Source of the DNA: Paraburkholderia sp. BL23I1N1
GTDB lineage: Bacteria > Pseudomonadota > Gammaproteobacteria > Burkholderiales > Burkholderiaceae
NCBI RefSeq assembly: GCF_003610295.1
Contig: NZ_RAPV01000002.1
Coordinates: 372,001-436,000, forward strand
DNA: 64,000 bases
Reading direction: 5' to 3'
Positions 46,465 to 54,487 of the stretch are shown here, in pieces; the first letter of the stretch is position 1; the number at the start of each line of letters is the position of its first letter. The position numbers and the translations under genes are program-made. Under the pieces are notes generated by a model, which saw only the letters and a program-made list of their open reading frames with translations, was not told the DNA's origin and made no database searches.

Positions 46465-48201
46465 CTACGGGTGGATCTGTCTGATCAGATCGAGTGCGTG
46501 ACGCTGCGTCACATTGGGCGTGGTGATGATGTCGAACGTCGGCGCCTCGGGGCCAGCTCCTGGTGTGCGGCAGGTGTTGCGCACAATGCTGCCCAGCTCG
46601 GCCATCAGCGTGGAGAAGCTGTGGACGGGCGAGCCATCCGCCACGGTGCGACTCACCACCTTCTCCTGCGCCTGCTGCGAGCGCTGCGCCGGCGCCACCG
46701 GGTCGCGCGTGGCCTTGGCCGCCAGGTCGGTGTCGGCGAACATCAGTTCGCGCCAGGCTTCGAGCATGTGCCATTCCACGTAGTAGGCGAGCATGCACAG
46801 CAGAATGTGCGCGCGCACCCGAGCAGCCGTGCGATGGTGGATTGGGCGCACCTTCAGGTCCACCGTCTTGAGGCTGCGGAAGGCCCGCTCGACGTTGGCC
46901 AGCGCCTTGTAGTTGCGCACGCACTCGGCCGCCTCCATGCGCGTGGCCTCGACCGAAGTACGGATGATGTAGATGCCGTCCAGCGCGGCCTCCGCGGCGA
47001 TCGCCTCGTGCTTGCGCGTAAACGAGAAGCTCCCGTCGCTGATCTGCAGTTCAAAGTGTTTGGCCACCTTGTACTGGTTGACCACCTTGCCCACGCGCAG
47101 CCCAATCGCATCGGCGCCCTTGAGTCTGCCCGCTTCCACGCGTTCCTTGATCTGCTGCAGGTTCTTTTCGGTAGCAGCGAGCAGGTCCTGCCGCTTGTGC
47201 GCTCGCAGCGTCGCGAGCTGCGGATTGCGACACGCCACCAGCCGCTCGCCGGGATACTCCGGCGAGGCGATCTCCATGAGGTTGTGCTCATCGAACAGCC
47301 CCAGCTGCAGTTGGCCCTGCTCGACCAGTGCGCGGATCGATGCACTCTTCAAGGCCGTGATCCAGTCGATGCCCTGCGTCTCGCGCAGCTCGTCGATGGC
47401 CTTGCTGGAGATCATGCCGCGATCGCCGACCATCACCAGCTGCCCGACGCCGAAGCTCTCGCGCAGGCGCTGCACCTCGGGCAGGAAGGTGCTGCTGTCG
47501 GCCACGTTGCCTTCATACACCGACACCGCTACCGGGCAGCCCCGCGCATCGGTGAGCAGTCCGTAATTGACCTGCAGCAGTCCCTTCTTGCCGTCGCGGT
47601 TGTGGCCCAGCCGGGCCAGCGGGCAGGTGGTGCCCTCGAAGTAGCTCGAACTCAGGTCGTACAGCACCAGGCCGCCGGCGCTCAAATGCCGCGCGGCGAG
47701 CTTCTTCTGGATCGCGTCCTGGCGCGCGAGCAGCCAGTCCATCGCCGCGTACAGATCGTCCTCGTTCGCGTCGGCCACGCCGAAGTCCGTCGCCAGCGTG
47801 GTGGTGTGCCACCAGCGCGTGGTGGCCAGCTTTGTGTGCGGCGCCACGATGCGCGCGGCCACCATCGCCAGCACCCGTTCGCGCTCAGGTGAGGGCTTGC
47901 TGCCCAGCAGCGACGCGAAGTCCAGGCGCTGCATCGCCAACTCAACGGCCTGCACATGGCCGTGAGCGAGGGAGCCGGTGACTTCGAACGCCTGGCCCAG
48001 CGGGACGAACGTCTCGCCCTGCAGCGAGCGCCGAATGATCTCGATCAGCGGCTCGGGCAGATGCGAGAGGTTGCCCAGCGTCTCGTTCTTGACCTTGCCG
48101 TCCTCGCGGTAGCTACGTCGCAGCAGGTGCGTGCGGTACACCGTGCCCTTGTAAGTGCGCGTTGTGGTGACGACGTGAGCGGCTCCAGTCCTGCTTGCCA
48201 T
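46465..48201 (-). CDS. IS1634-type transposase
   Basis: A 578-residue DDE transposase of the IS4 superfamily, best matching the IS1634 group. Features are the N-terminal VYRTHLLRRSYREDGKVKNE, the first catalytic Asp region YDLSSSYFEG, the second in MVGDRGMISSKAIDEL and the Tnp core that follows (VERAFRSLKTVDLKVRPIHH, with the E). The frame is intact. Ends of the element could not be placed with confidence; short AT-rich sequence with GTAGTCACTAAA lies after the start codon side (48230-48255). It separates gyrB from the type VI cassette and may have truncated the pseudogene at 48520. Confidence 0.75.
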   Translation of the reverse strand: MASRTGAAHVVTTTRTYKGTVYRTHLLRRSYREDGKVKNETLGNLSHLPEPLIEIIRRSLQGETFVPLGQAFEVTGSLAHGHVQAVELAMQRLDFASLLGSKPSPERERVLAMVAARIVAPHTKLATTRWWHTTTLATDFGVADANEDDLYAAMDWLLARQDAIQKKLAARHLSAGGLVLYDLSSSYFEGTTCPLARLGHNRDGKKGLLQVNYGLLTDARGCPVAVSVYEGNVADSSTFLPEVQRLRESFGVGQLVMVGDRGMISSKAIDELRETQGIDWITALKSASIRALVEQGQLQLGLFDEHNLMEIASPEYPGERLVACRNPQLATLRAHKRQDLLAATEKNLQQIKERVEAGRLKGADAIGLRVGKVVNQYKVAKHFELQISDGSFSFTRKHEAIAAEAALDGIYIIRTSVEATRMEAAECVRNYKALANVERAFRSLKTVDLKVRPIHHRTAARVRAHILLCMLAYYVEWHMLEAWRELMFADTDLAAKATRDPVAPAQRSQQAQEKVVSRTVADGSPVHSFSTLMAELGSIVRNTCRTPGAGPEAPTFDIITTPNVTQRHALDLIRQIHP

Positions 48202-48519
48202 AGAACAAATATAGGTAATATTGCGTAGATTTCAAGAAATTTTAGTGACTACATTTTGTAATCCACAGGAAGGGCTTCGAAAGCGCGGATGCCTTGAAAC
48301 ACGGGGGCTTGCACCCGCTTGGTGGCTTGGGTGGATGGGGGAACTTCGGATTAACGAAAGGGTTACGCCGTAGATCAGGCGCAATCGTTTTGACTTAGGC
48401 ATCGGGCTTGGGTTTTCTCGGCTAATTGGGTATGCGTCGGCACACAAAGGACTGAACGCCGACCCAAGCGGGCCAGGTAACAGATGTTTAGCAGCCGTGC
48501 GCCTGAAAATCGGCTTGCG
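48202..48519. other. gap between the transposase and the pseudogene
   Basis: No coding frame here looks real. The first 50 bases are AT-rich and probably include the end of the IS element. The rest resembles no gene I know. Confidence 0.4.
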
Positions 48520-48726
48520 TTCGCACGATGCGAAAAGCCTGCGTCCCATGGCTGCCGCCATGAAGCCCTGCTTCAAAATGAACAAAGGTTCAGTTACCGG
48601 CGTGCCGGTCGAGTTGATGCGAAAGACCATTCCCGCTCCCGCATGCTGGCAGCACCCGACAATCGACTGGCAACGGCGCGCCATGCCCAACCCGGGCGCC
48701 GGTTTGCCGATAGACGTTTTCACCAT
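48520..48726 (-). pseudogene. N-terminal fragment of a DUF6708-like gene
   Basis: About 69 codons match the start of the intact gene at 49913-51010. KTSIGKPAPGLGMARR parallels KKCIGQPVPEWDMAHR, and RINSTGTPVTEPLFILKQ parallels CINSTFMDVTEPSYLDKQ. Beyond that the reading frame loses similarity. It is a truncated second copy, last in the type VI cassette, cut near the IS1634 element. Confidence 0.65.
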
Positions 48727-48844
48727 GAATCATCCACGCCTACTCCACGACTACCGCATCGGATGCCTCGGGCCCATCGCCAGTTCCGGTCACGCGAGTC
48801 CTCGCTGCAATTGAACAGCGTGATCCAGAAACACCAAGCCGCTT

Positions 48845-49102
48845 TTACAGCGACGCGATCAACGTCGCACCGCACTCGGTTGGGTCCCCGTGATAGGCGA
48901 CCGCTTTTCCGAGATGTTGGCGTGTGCTGTCCTTCGGCAAGATGGCGTAGGTGCCCTGACACTGCGGACACCAAGTCTTGTCGCCTTCAAGTGCGACGGG
49001 CACATCCATTACCTTGAAGTTATCGCTGGCGGTCGTCACGTGTCCGCCGTGTGTCGTCTTGTCGTTCAGGCGGATCACGCCTCGTCCAGCTTCGTCTTTC
49101 AT
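48845..49102 (-). CDS. PAAR-domain protein (type VI spike tip)
   Basis: An 85-residue protein with the PAAR pattern: VIRLNDKTTHGGHVTTAS, PVALEGDKTWCPQCQGTY, and the C-terminal KAVAYHGDPTECGATLIASL. PAAR proteins cap the VgrG trimer with a metal-bound cone and help load effectors. The conserved Cys-x-x-Cys and His suggest the zinc site. ATG at 49102 has GAGG upstream; the ATG at 49123 has none. It is in the vgrG cassette, 69 bases after the lipoprotein gene. Confidence 0.85.
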   Translation of the reverse strand: MKDEAGRGVIRLNDKTTHGGHVTTASDNFKVMDVPVALEGDKTWCPQCQGTYAILPKDSTRQHLGKAVAYHGDPTECGATLIASL

Positions 49103-49171
49103 CTCTAGCCTCGCCTTGCTCATTCTGTAGCGTCGCCGGCCGGATGAAACCAGTGTCGACTCAGGTCCGTT

Positions 49172-49675
49172 TTATCCATTGCTTTCCGGAGCAACGCCGC
49201 TGAAAGTTTTGGGATGCTGGGCATCGGCACACGATCGATTCCATCCAGTCAGTTCGAATGAAGTCACATATTTACCGCCATTTTCCTTATCGCGAATGCC
49301 GTAATTTATTTCGGGCTTCTCCACACTGAGAAAATTTTGACCGGCCTGCGACGGATCGTCCGAATGAGAAAGATAGATGAAGCGCGCCCTGATGGATTTC
49401 CCTGCCTCATTCGTATAGGTAACGTACCCGCAGGTGAACGCGCGCTTGTAGTTCGGTGTTTCGCTGGATCCGTGCAAATCGGGAGTGGTTTCGTACAGTC
49501 CGTCGAACTTGATATCCTTTTCATTGGGCAGCGCTGATCTGACTGCCGCCTCGACAACTTCGTCTGTCGAAGCGTTACTTGGCGTGCAGCCAGCGAGCAA
49601 AGCAAGTGCAATAAATAGGGCAGCGATAGCGTCAGTTGCGAAGCTACTGCGTATTGGGTTAACGCTTGTTTTCAT
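49172..49675 (-). CDS. putative lipoprotein in the type VI cassette
   Basis: A 167-residue protein starting MKTSVNPIRSSFATDAIAAL, with lipobox ALLAGC and a polar mature part of about 137 residues (DEVVEAAVRSALPNEKDIKFDGLYET, AFTCGYVTYTNEAGKSIRARFIYLS). No family is recognised. Periplasmic lipoproteins between an effector gene and PAAR are often immunity proteins, so that role is possible here. An earlier in-frame ATG at 49702 is an alternative start. The frame runs further upstream but only over the DUF6708 pseudogene. Confidence 0.65.
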   Translation of the reverse strand: MKTSVNPIRSSFATDAIAALFIALALLAGCTPSNASTDEVVEAAVRSALPNEKDIKFDGLYETTPDLHGSSETPNYKRAFTCGYVTYTNEAGKSIRARFIYLSHSDDPSQAGQNFLSVEKPEINYGIRDKENGGKYVTSFELTGWNRSCADAQHPKTFSGVAPESNG

Positions 49676-49702
49676 CACGCTTCGTCCGCTTTCGTTCTTC
49701 AT

Positions 49703-49893
49703 CGTCAGACTCGAGCCTTCGGATTGATCGGGTAGTCGCCCCGCCGTCTCGCCAACACAGCTCCCTACCAACCAACAGGGGTACCCGTGCGTGGCTCCGC
49801 ATACGGATCGTCTGGCACCACCGCACCGACCCACTGGACAGCGTCCGGCCACACCGGGTCCCGACACGTCGAGTTAGCGAGGATCCGCATCGA
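49703..49893 (-). pseudogene. C-terminal fragment of a DUF6708-like gene
   Basis: About 63 codons match the end of the intact neighbour: RILANSTCRDPVWPD parallels RALANVTNRAPVWPD, DDPYAEPRTGTPVGW parallels SDPYAEPRNNTPVGW, and RRRGDYPINPKAR parallels QQRGDYPENPKAR. One in-frame TAG replaces the residue after GTPVGW. It begins about 20 bases after the intact gene ends, so it is a decayed tandem copy. Confidence 0.75.
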
Positions 49894-49912
49894 CCATGCC
49901 TTGCTCCATCTT

Positions 49913-51010
49913 TCATTGCACCCCTCGCACAACGGACCTGGCCACCAGAGCGGCCGGGTTCGCGAGCCAGGCTACCGCATGCGCCTTGCCATCGGCTTCG
50001 CCGGTCCAGTCTTCAGCCCGAGCCTTCGGGTTCTCTGGATAGTCGCCGCGCTGCTGGGCCAGCACGGTGTCTCCCCAACCGACCGGGGTATTGTTGCGCG
50101 GCTCTGCATAGGGGTCGCTTTGTGCAATCGAACTGATTTTTTCAACGTTGTCCGGCCAGACTGGGGCACGGTTGGTTACGTTTGCGAGAGCCCGCAATCC
50201 TGTGAACAGCAGGATCTGCGGCATCATGATAATTCGCACAAAAGCGGGTGCACGCATTCCGAAGCTGTACATCGAAAACAGGAACGATTCTCGCAGCGTT
50301 TCGCGCCGAGTATGGAACAGCATAGGCTTCGGCAACCGACTTGGCCCTTCGCTCATGTACCTGCACCAGTAATTCCATTGCGCCAACGCCATCTCAACCT
50401 GTGCCTTGCCAGTCCACTCGCGGCCGATCGAGAACGCCCGGACGACATTGCCCTTACCATCGACCGCGTAGTGCCGGATGTGAAATACAGTCCCGAATGG
50501 CGTTTCCTCGCGGTGCAGACAGAACATCGAATCGCTTGTCCACGGAGCTTCCCATACGACGTCGCCGTCGCCAGGCTTGGCGAAGTACCGCCGTGCACGA
50601 ATTGCATAGAGTCTGGCTTCACCGCGGTGGAAGCGAATCGGCCGGTACTTCAGACCAAACACCAAGCCTCGTGCAATTTTCCACACCAACGAGCCGAACG
50701 CCGCCACCACTGCAAGAGCCAGGCAGTCGAAAGCAAACATCCAGAACGCCGGCCCAGGTTCGGCGTGAGAAATCACATAACCGTACGGGCCGATAGCCAT
50801 ACCCGCGCAGGCCAGCGCAGCCCCTGCCAAAACCCACTGCTTGTCCAGGTATGACGGCTCAGTCACATCCATGAACGTGGAGTTGATACAAAAGGTCGCC
50901 CCGAAATCCTGGACCTCTGGACCGACAGGTCGGTTGATCGGCAACCTGTGCGCCATATCCCACTCGGGCACAGGTTGGCCGATGCACTTCTTCATCAATC
51001 GCTCGTCCAT
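49913..51010 (-). CDS. DUF6708-type membrane protein, candidate immunity protein
   Basis: A 365-residue protein. Two hydrophobic helices lie near the N-terminus (WVLAGAALACAGMAIGPYGYVI and PAFWMFAFDCLALAVVAAFG), then a large soluble domain (YRPIRFHRGEARLYAIRARRYF, IGREWTGKAQVEMALAQWNYWCRY). It resembles proteins named DUF6708 that follow VasX-like effectors in Burkholderia. Fragments of two further copies lie downstream. A membrane protein encoded three bases after a pore-forming effector fits an immunity role, by analogy with VasX-TsiV2, but this is inference. A large soluble region also allows an accessory function. Confidence 0.7.
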   Translation of the reverse strand: MDERLMKKCIGQPVPEWDMAHRLPINRPVGPEVQDFGATFCINSTFMDVTEPSYLDKQWVLAGAALACAGMAIGPYGYVISHAEPGPAFWMFAFDCLALAVVAAFGSLVWKIARGLVFGLKYRPIRFHRGEARLYAIRARRYFAKPGDGDVVWEAPWTSDSMFCLHREETPFGTVFHIRHYAVDGKGNVVRAFSIGREWTGKAQVEMALAQWNYWCRYMSEGPSRLPKPMLFHTRRETLRESFLFSMYSFGMRAPAFVRIIMMPQILLFTGLRALANVTNRAPVWPDNVEKISSIAQSDPYAEPRNNTPVGWGDTVLAQQRGDYPENPKARAEDWTGEADGKAHAVAWLANPAALVARSVVRGVQ

Positions 51011-51013
51011 GGT

Positions 51014-53584
51014 TTAGCTCCCAACGGCCGACGTAAACGCACGGACTTCAGCATCAAGCGTGGGATAGTGCTCACCTGCACTGAACTTGCAACGCGAGAT
51101 CCAATCCTTCATTTCCGATGCCTTGAAAACGGCAATGGCGATACCAACGAGTATTGAAGCAACGAATGCAATCCAGAAGCCCGGAATAACCTGCAAATAT
51201 GCGCCAACTGCGAGGTAAGCCCCGAGAGATCCGCTTAAGAAATATAAGAACCCAAGACCGTACTCTTTGTTGCGAACAGATTCCGGCAAGTTTTTAAAAA
51301 TGTCGATTAAGGCCAGCCCAATGCCCGCCGCAGCCCCCATCCCACGGCCGACTTTGGCGCCTACCTCAGCCCATTCGCTCGCACCCGCCCATTGCTTCGT
51401 AATATAGGCCGCAAGCGGATGAACCGGACCGCTGCGTACGGTCTCCGATGCTGTCTCGACAATATTCCCTAAAATCGACACGATGCACGCCAAAAGTTTT
51501 ATCGAGGTATCGGTCTTGTTAAATTCATCGCTGTCCAAGAAGTCCTTGGCGGCGAAGGTCAACGTCGCCATCTGGAAGATGACTGTCGCCACGCCTTGAT
51601 GGAACTCTACCGGAGCTGACGAGCCCAGCCACTTCCGTGTGGTTTCCACTCCGGCGATCTTGATACTACTGACCTCGCTTGCGTCGAGCTTTCCTGACCG
51701 AACCAGCGCGTCCGTGTCAAGTTCATAGGCCACTATATCCGGATTGGAAGGAGACGCCCCCTTGATAACCTGTTTGCTGACCTGTGCTGCCTTCACCCGC
51801 TGTTCGGTTTGGTCGCCGTCCAGTTTCACGCCCAGTTCCTTTGCCTGAGCCAGCAACCAGGTGCGCATCTTGATATTGCTGACCTGCGATGGCGTGACGC
51901 GTACACCCGCGTGCAGCGAAAGCCGGATCATCGTGAATCCCCATGCTGCGCCTCGCGTTCCCTTGGTGAGGGTCGCAACGATGTAATTGGCCGTAGTTAC
52001 AACGAGCCTGTCACGCAGCGCGGCGGCAGTGGCATTTTTTTCGACACGCTTGAAAGCTTCCTTGTAGATATTCAGGAAATTCTCGTACTGGATATCCGAG
52101 CCATGTACCTGTGAGTCCGCCGCCTTTATCAGGTCGTCCTGATTGAACATCAGCGCACGTGCGTACACATTGCGAATGTTTGATGCCTGGGCGCTGCTCA
52201 GCCAATCGTCGAGCACCTTTTTGCAATCCTCGGTGCCCGCGGCGACGCCAATCGCCTGTGCACAGGATTCGCTGTAGGCAAAGCCGCTGCGGATGTCCTT
52301 CACGTCGCTCACACCGGCCATCCATTCGGCCAGCAATTGCGACTTTAACCAGCCCGCGTGAGCCTGAACAAGCGGTTGCCACTTGGGTTTAAACGCGGTC
52401 AGGGCATTCTGGTATTCCGTTTTGAAATTCCCTAACGCCTTTTCGTCCAGCACGCTCGTAGGCTTGCCGTCTGGTCCGATCTTCGTCGTGGCGTCTTCCC
52501 ACGCCTCGTTCTCCGATCTCGTTTGTGCGCCGGGAATGTCGTTCACGTTCCGCTCATCCTCTTTCAACGCCTGATCAAAGCTTCCCGTCTTGGCTGCGTT
52601 GTAGAGGAACCTGAAGAGCCCTACTGCGTCTGGCGCCTGCTCAACGCCTGCCTTCGCATTGAGCACATTAGCATCCGCGATCGTCTTCGATATCCCGTAC
52701 GACATTCCGGTCATCGCGCGCGCGCTCCCCCGAATGCCCGACTCCGCCCGCTCGAGAAGCTGCGCCGACATCCACTTCCAGTAGATATCCTGGTCAAAGC
52801 CGTTGTTCAGATTCGGGACCGTCAGTTCTGCCAGGTCATTCGTAACGGCGACAGGATCGTTGACCGCCACGATAAACCCCTTCTTTATCGGAGATTGCGC
52901 CATCGCGTCTCCGATGCGCTTTACCAGATTACGTTGGCGCAACTTGATCTCGTCTTTCGGTGCCCGGTTGCTGAAGCCGAAGGCGTCCTTCATCGCCTTT
53001 TCGTCCATTGCAAAGTGTGCGACCTTCGCTTGCGACGCCTGAAACTCGCCAGTGTCGGTCGCACTTCCTGCCAGCATCGCCGGCACATTGATGCACTGCA
53101 TGTGCAGCTTGCGCCAGGTCGCGTCCGAGACCTTCTCGACGAGCGCCTTGGTCCACTGCACGTTCGACCAGCCCATCCACAAATTCGCCGCCTCATCGAC
53201 ACCGGGAGTGTGCTCGACGTCGATGCAGCGGCCGAGCGACTCGAATTTGAGGTCGCCGGCCATCGCGCAACCCCGTGTCAGTTCCTGCTCCGCGTCGCCC
53301 GGCGGCGGCCGTGTCCCGGGCGGGAAGCTCCACATGATTCCGTCCTCAAGCACCATGTACGCGCGCAACCGCTGACGCTTCTCGTCATAGGTGTAGAGAT
53401 AGCCCGGGCGCAGCGAGCGCAGCGTGTATCGAGCAGTCCCCGCAGACTGCGGAGCGCGGCCGTCGATTTTGAAATTGCCCGACAGGGGCGGGGCTTTAGC
53501 TGCGCCCAGCGGGCACGCGACCGCGTAGCGGACGGGATAGATCAGGAGCGATTTTCGATCGCACAGTGGGCAAGAAGCTGTCAT
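51014..53584 (-). CDS. type VI effector, VasX/BTH_I2691-like membrane toxin
   Basis: An 856-residue protein. The N-terminus TASCPLCDRKSLLIYPVRYAVA, LRSLRPGYLYTYDE and the short Cys pair match the VasX N-terminal region used for loading onto VgrG/PAAR. The middle is helical and charged. The C-terminal part has several hydrophobic helices (TKQWAGASEWAEVGAKVGRG region, GFLYFLSGSLGAYLAVGAYL, PGFWIAFVASILVGIAIAVF), as in colicin-like pore formers. The ATG overlaps the adaptor stop by four bases. VasX in Vibrio perturbs target membranes; I infer the same mode. The cytosolic tail after the last helix is short. Confidence 0.8.
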   Translation of the reverse strand: MTASCPLCDRKSLLIYPVRYAVACPLGAAKAPPLSGNFKIDGRAPQSAGTARYTLRSLRPGYLYTYDEKRQRLRAYMVLEDGIMWSFPPGTRPPPGDAEQELTRGCAMAGDLKFESLGRCIDVEHTPGVDEAANLWMGWSNVQWTKALVEKVSDATWRKLHMQCINVPAMLAGSATDTGEFQASQAKVAHFAMDEKAMKDAFGFSNRAPKDEIKLRQRNLVKRIGDAMAQSPIKKGFIVAVNDPVAVTNDLAELTVPNLNNGFDQDIYWKWMSAQLLERAESGIRGSARAMTGMSYGISKTIADANVLNAKAGVEQAPDAVGLFRFLYNAAKTGSFDQALKEDERNVNDIPGAQTRSENEAWEDATTKIGPDGKPTSVLDEKALGNFKTEYQNALTAFKPKWQPLVQAHAGWLKSQLLAEWMAGVSDVKDIRSGFAYSESCAQAIGVAAGTEDCKKVLDDWLSSAQASNIRNVYARALMFNQDDLIKAADSQVHGSDIQYENFLNIYKEAFKRVEKNATAAALRDRLVVTTANYIVATLTKGTRGAAWGFTMIRLSLHAGVRVTPSQVSNIKMRTWLLAQAKELGVKLDGDQTEQRVKAAQVSKQVIKGASPSNPDIVAYELDTDALVRSGKLDASEVSSIKIAGVETTRKWLGSSAPVEFHQGVATVIFQMATLTFAAKDFLDSDEFNKTDTSIKLLACIVSILGNIVETASETVRSGPVHPLAAYITKQWAGASEWAEVGAKVGRGMGAAAGIGLALIDIFKNLPESVRNKEYGLGFLYFLSGSLGAYLAVGAYLQVIPGFWIAFVASILVGIAIAVFKASEMKDWISRCKFSAGEHYPTLDAEVRAFTSAVGS

Positions 53585-54480
53585 GTTTTGATCCTCTCCG
53601 CCGTCTGCGAGCGGGAAGCCTGTTCAAAATGCTGAAAATCGCCGGGCGTGAGGCGCGCCTTCACGTCGGGCCAGGTGGTTTCGCGGCGGGAGAGCGCCGG
53701 CCACGCGTCAACGATCACCGGGTGCTGCTCGAATGCCGCGCCATATCGCAGGCAATGCCACGTGTAATCCGCGAGATCGTCGGCGCCCATCGTTACGCCG
53801 CGCTGGACGACATCGCAGAAAATCCGGTCAAATTTTCCCGGCAAGCGTTCCGCCTCTTCGACGGGCATCGCGGGGAGCCGATTCAGGACGCGTACCGCGA
53901 CATCGCTGCGGTCGACGCGCGGCCACTGTTCGGGGCGCGGCCACCCCGGAACATAGCCGTCGAGCGTGTCGGACGACACGCCGGGTCCTGGCACGTTCCA
54001 GCGATGGCCCGCCCAAGCGAACTGCCAGGATTTGATTGGCCCGAGCAGCGCCTGCCGTTGAGCGGCGTCGAAGATTTCCAGCGTTACGCTCAGTACCCGC
54101 GGATCGTAGTACCGCCAGAAGACCGGCTGGCCGTTCGCGCCAGGCCCGACCAGATAGCGGGCGATGTGTTCCGAGAGGGTATCGACATCGGCGTCGCTAT
54201 CGATCCATGCGCACACGACCGGCGGCCGTTCGGTCTCGATTTCATCCAGCCAGTAGCGGGTTGCTGTTTCACGCATATCCGCGGTGAGCGATTCGACATC
54301 GAGGAGTCTCGGCATCAACTCCTCGCGATGCGCGAGGACGCGCGGCGTGCACGCACGCAGGTCAAATCGTTTGAGCTCGGGCACATGAACGAGCGTCGCT
54401 GGCTCGATCAGCAGAAAACCACGCTCCAACGGGGTCGAGACTTCGGGAACGGGCAACATCGGTGGAATCATTCTGTTCAT
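53581..54480 (-). CDS. DUF4123 type VI adaptor/chaperone
   Basis: A 299-residue protein of the DUF4123 (Tap/TEC) family that ties a cargo effector to its VgrG. Family-like stretches are FLLIEPATLVHVPELKRF, VCAWIDSDADVDTLSEHIARYL, FWRYYDPRVLSVTLEIFD and WQFAWAGHRWNVPG. Its stop overlaps the effector start by four bases and its start lies eight bases after the vgrG stop, the classic vgrG-adaptor-effector order. ATG at 54480 is used; 54507 overlaps vgrG. Confidence 0.85.
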   Translation of the reverse strand: MNRMIPPMLPVPEVSTPLERGFLLIEPATLVHVPELKRFDLRACTPRVLAHREELMPRLLDVESLTADMRETATRYWLDEIETERPPVVCAWIDSDADVDTLSEHIARYLVGPGANGQPVFWRYYDPRVLSVTLEIFDAAQRQALLGPIKSWQFAWAGHRWNVPGPGVSSDTLDGYVPGWPRPEQWPRVDRSDVAVRVLNRLPAMPVEEAERLPGKFDRIFCDVVQRGVTMGADDLADYTWHCLRYGAAFEQHPVIVDAWPALSRRETTWPDVKARLTPGDFQHFEQASRSQTAERIKT

Positions 54481-54487
54481 TCGAGGA

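Noticed and set aside
46471..47892. A 473-codon plus-strand ORF opposite the IS1634-type transposase.
   Set aside because: Shadow of the transposase; no start signal and no recognisable motif.
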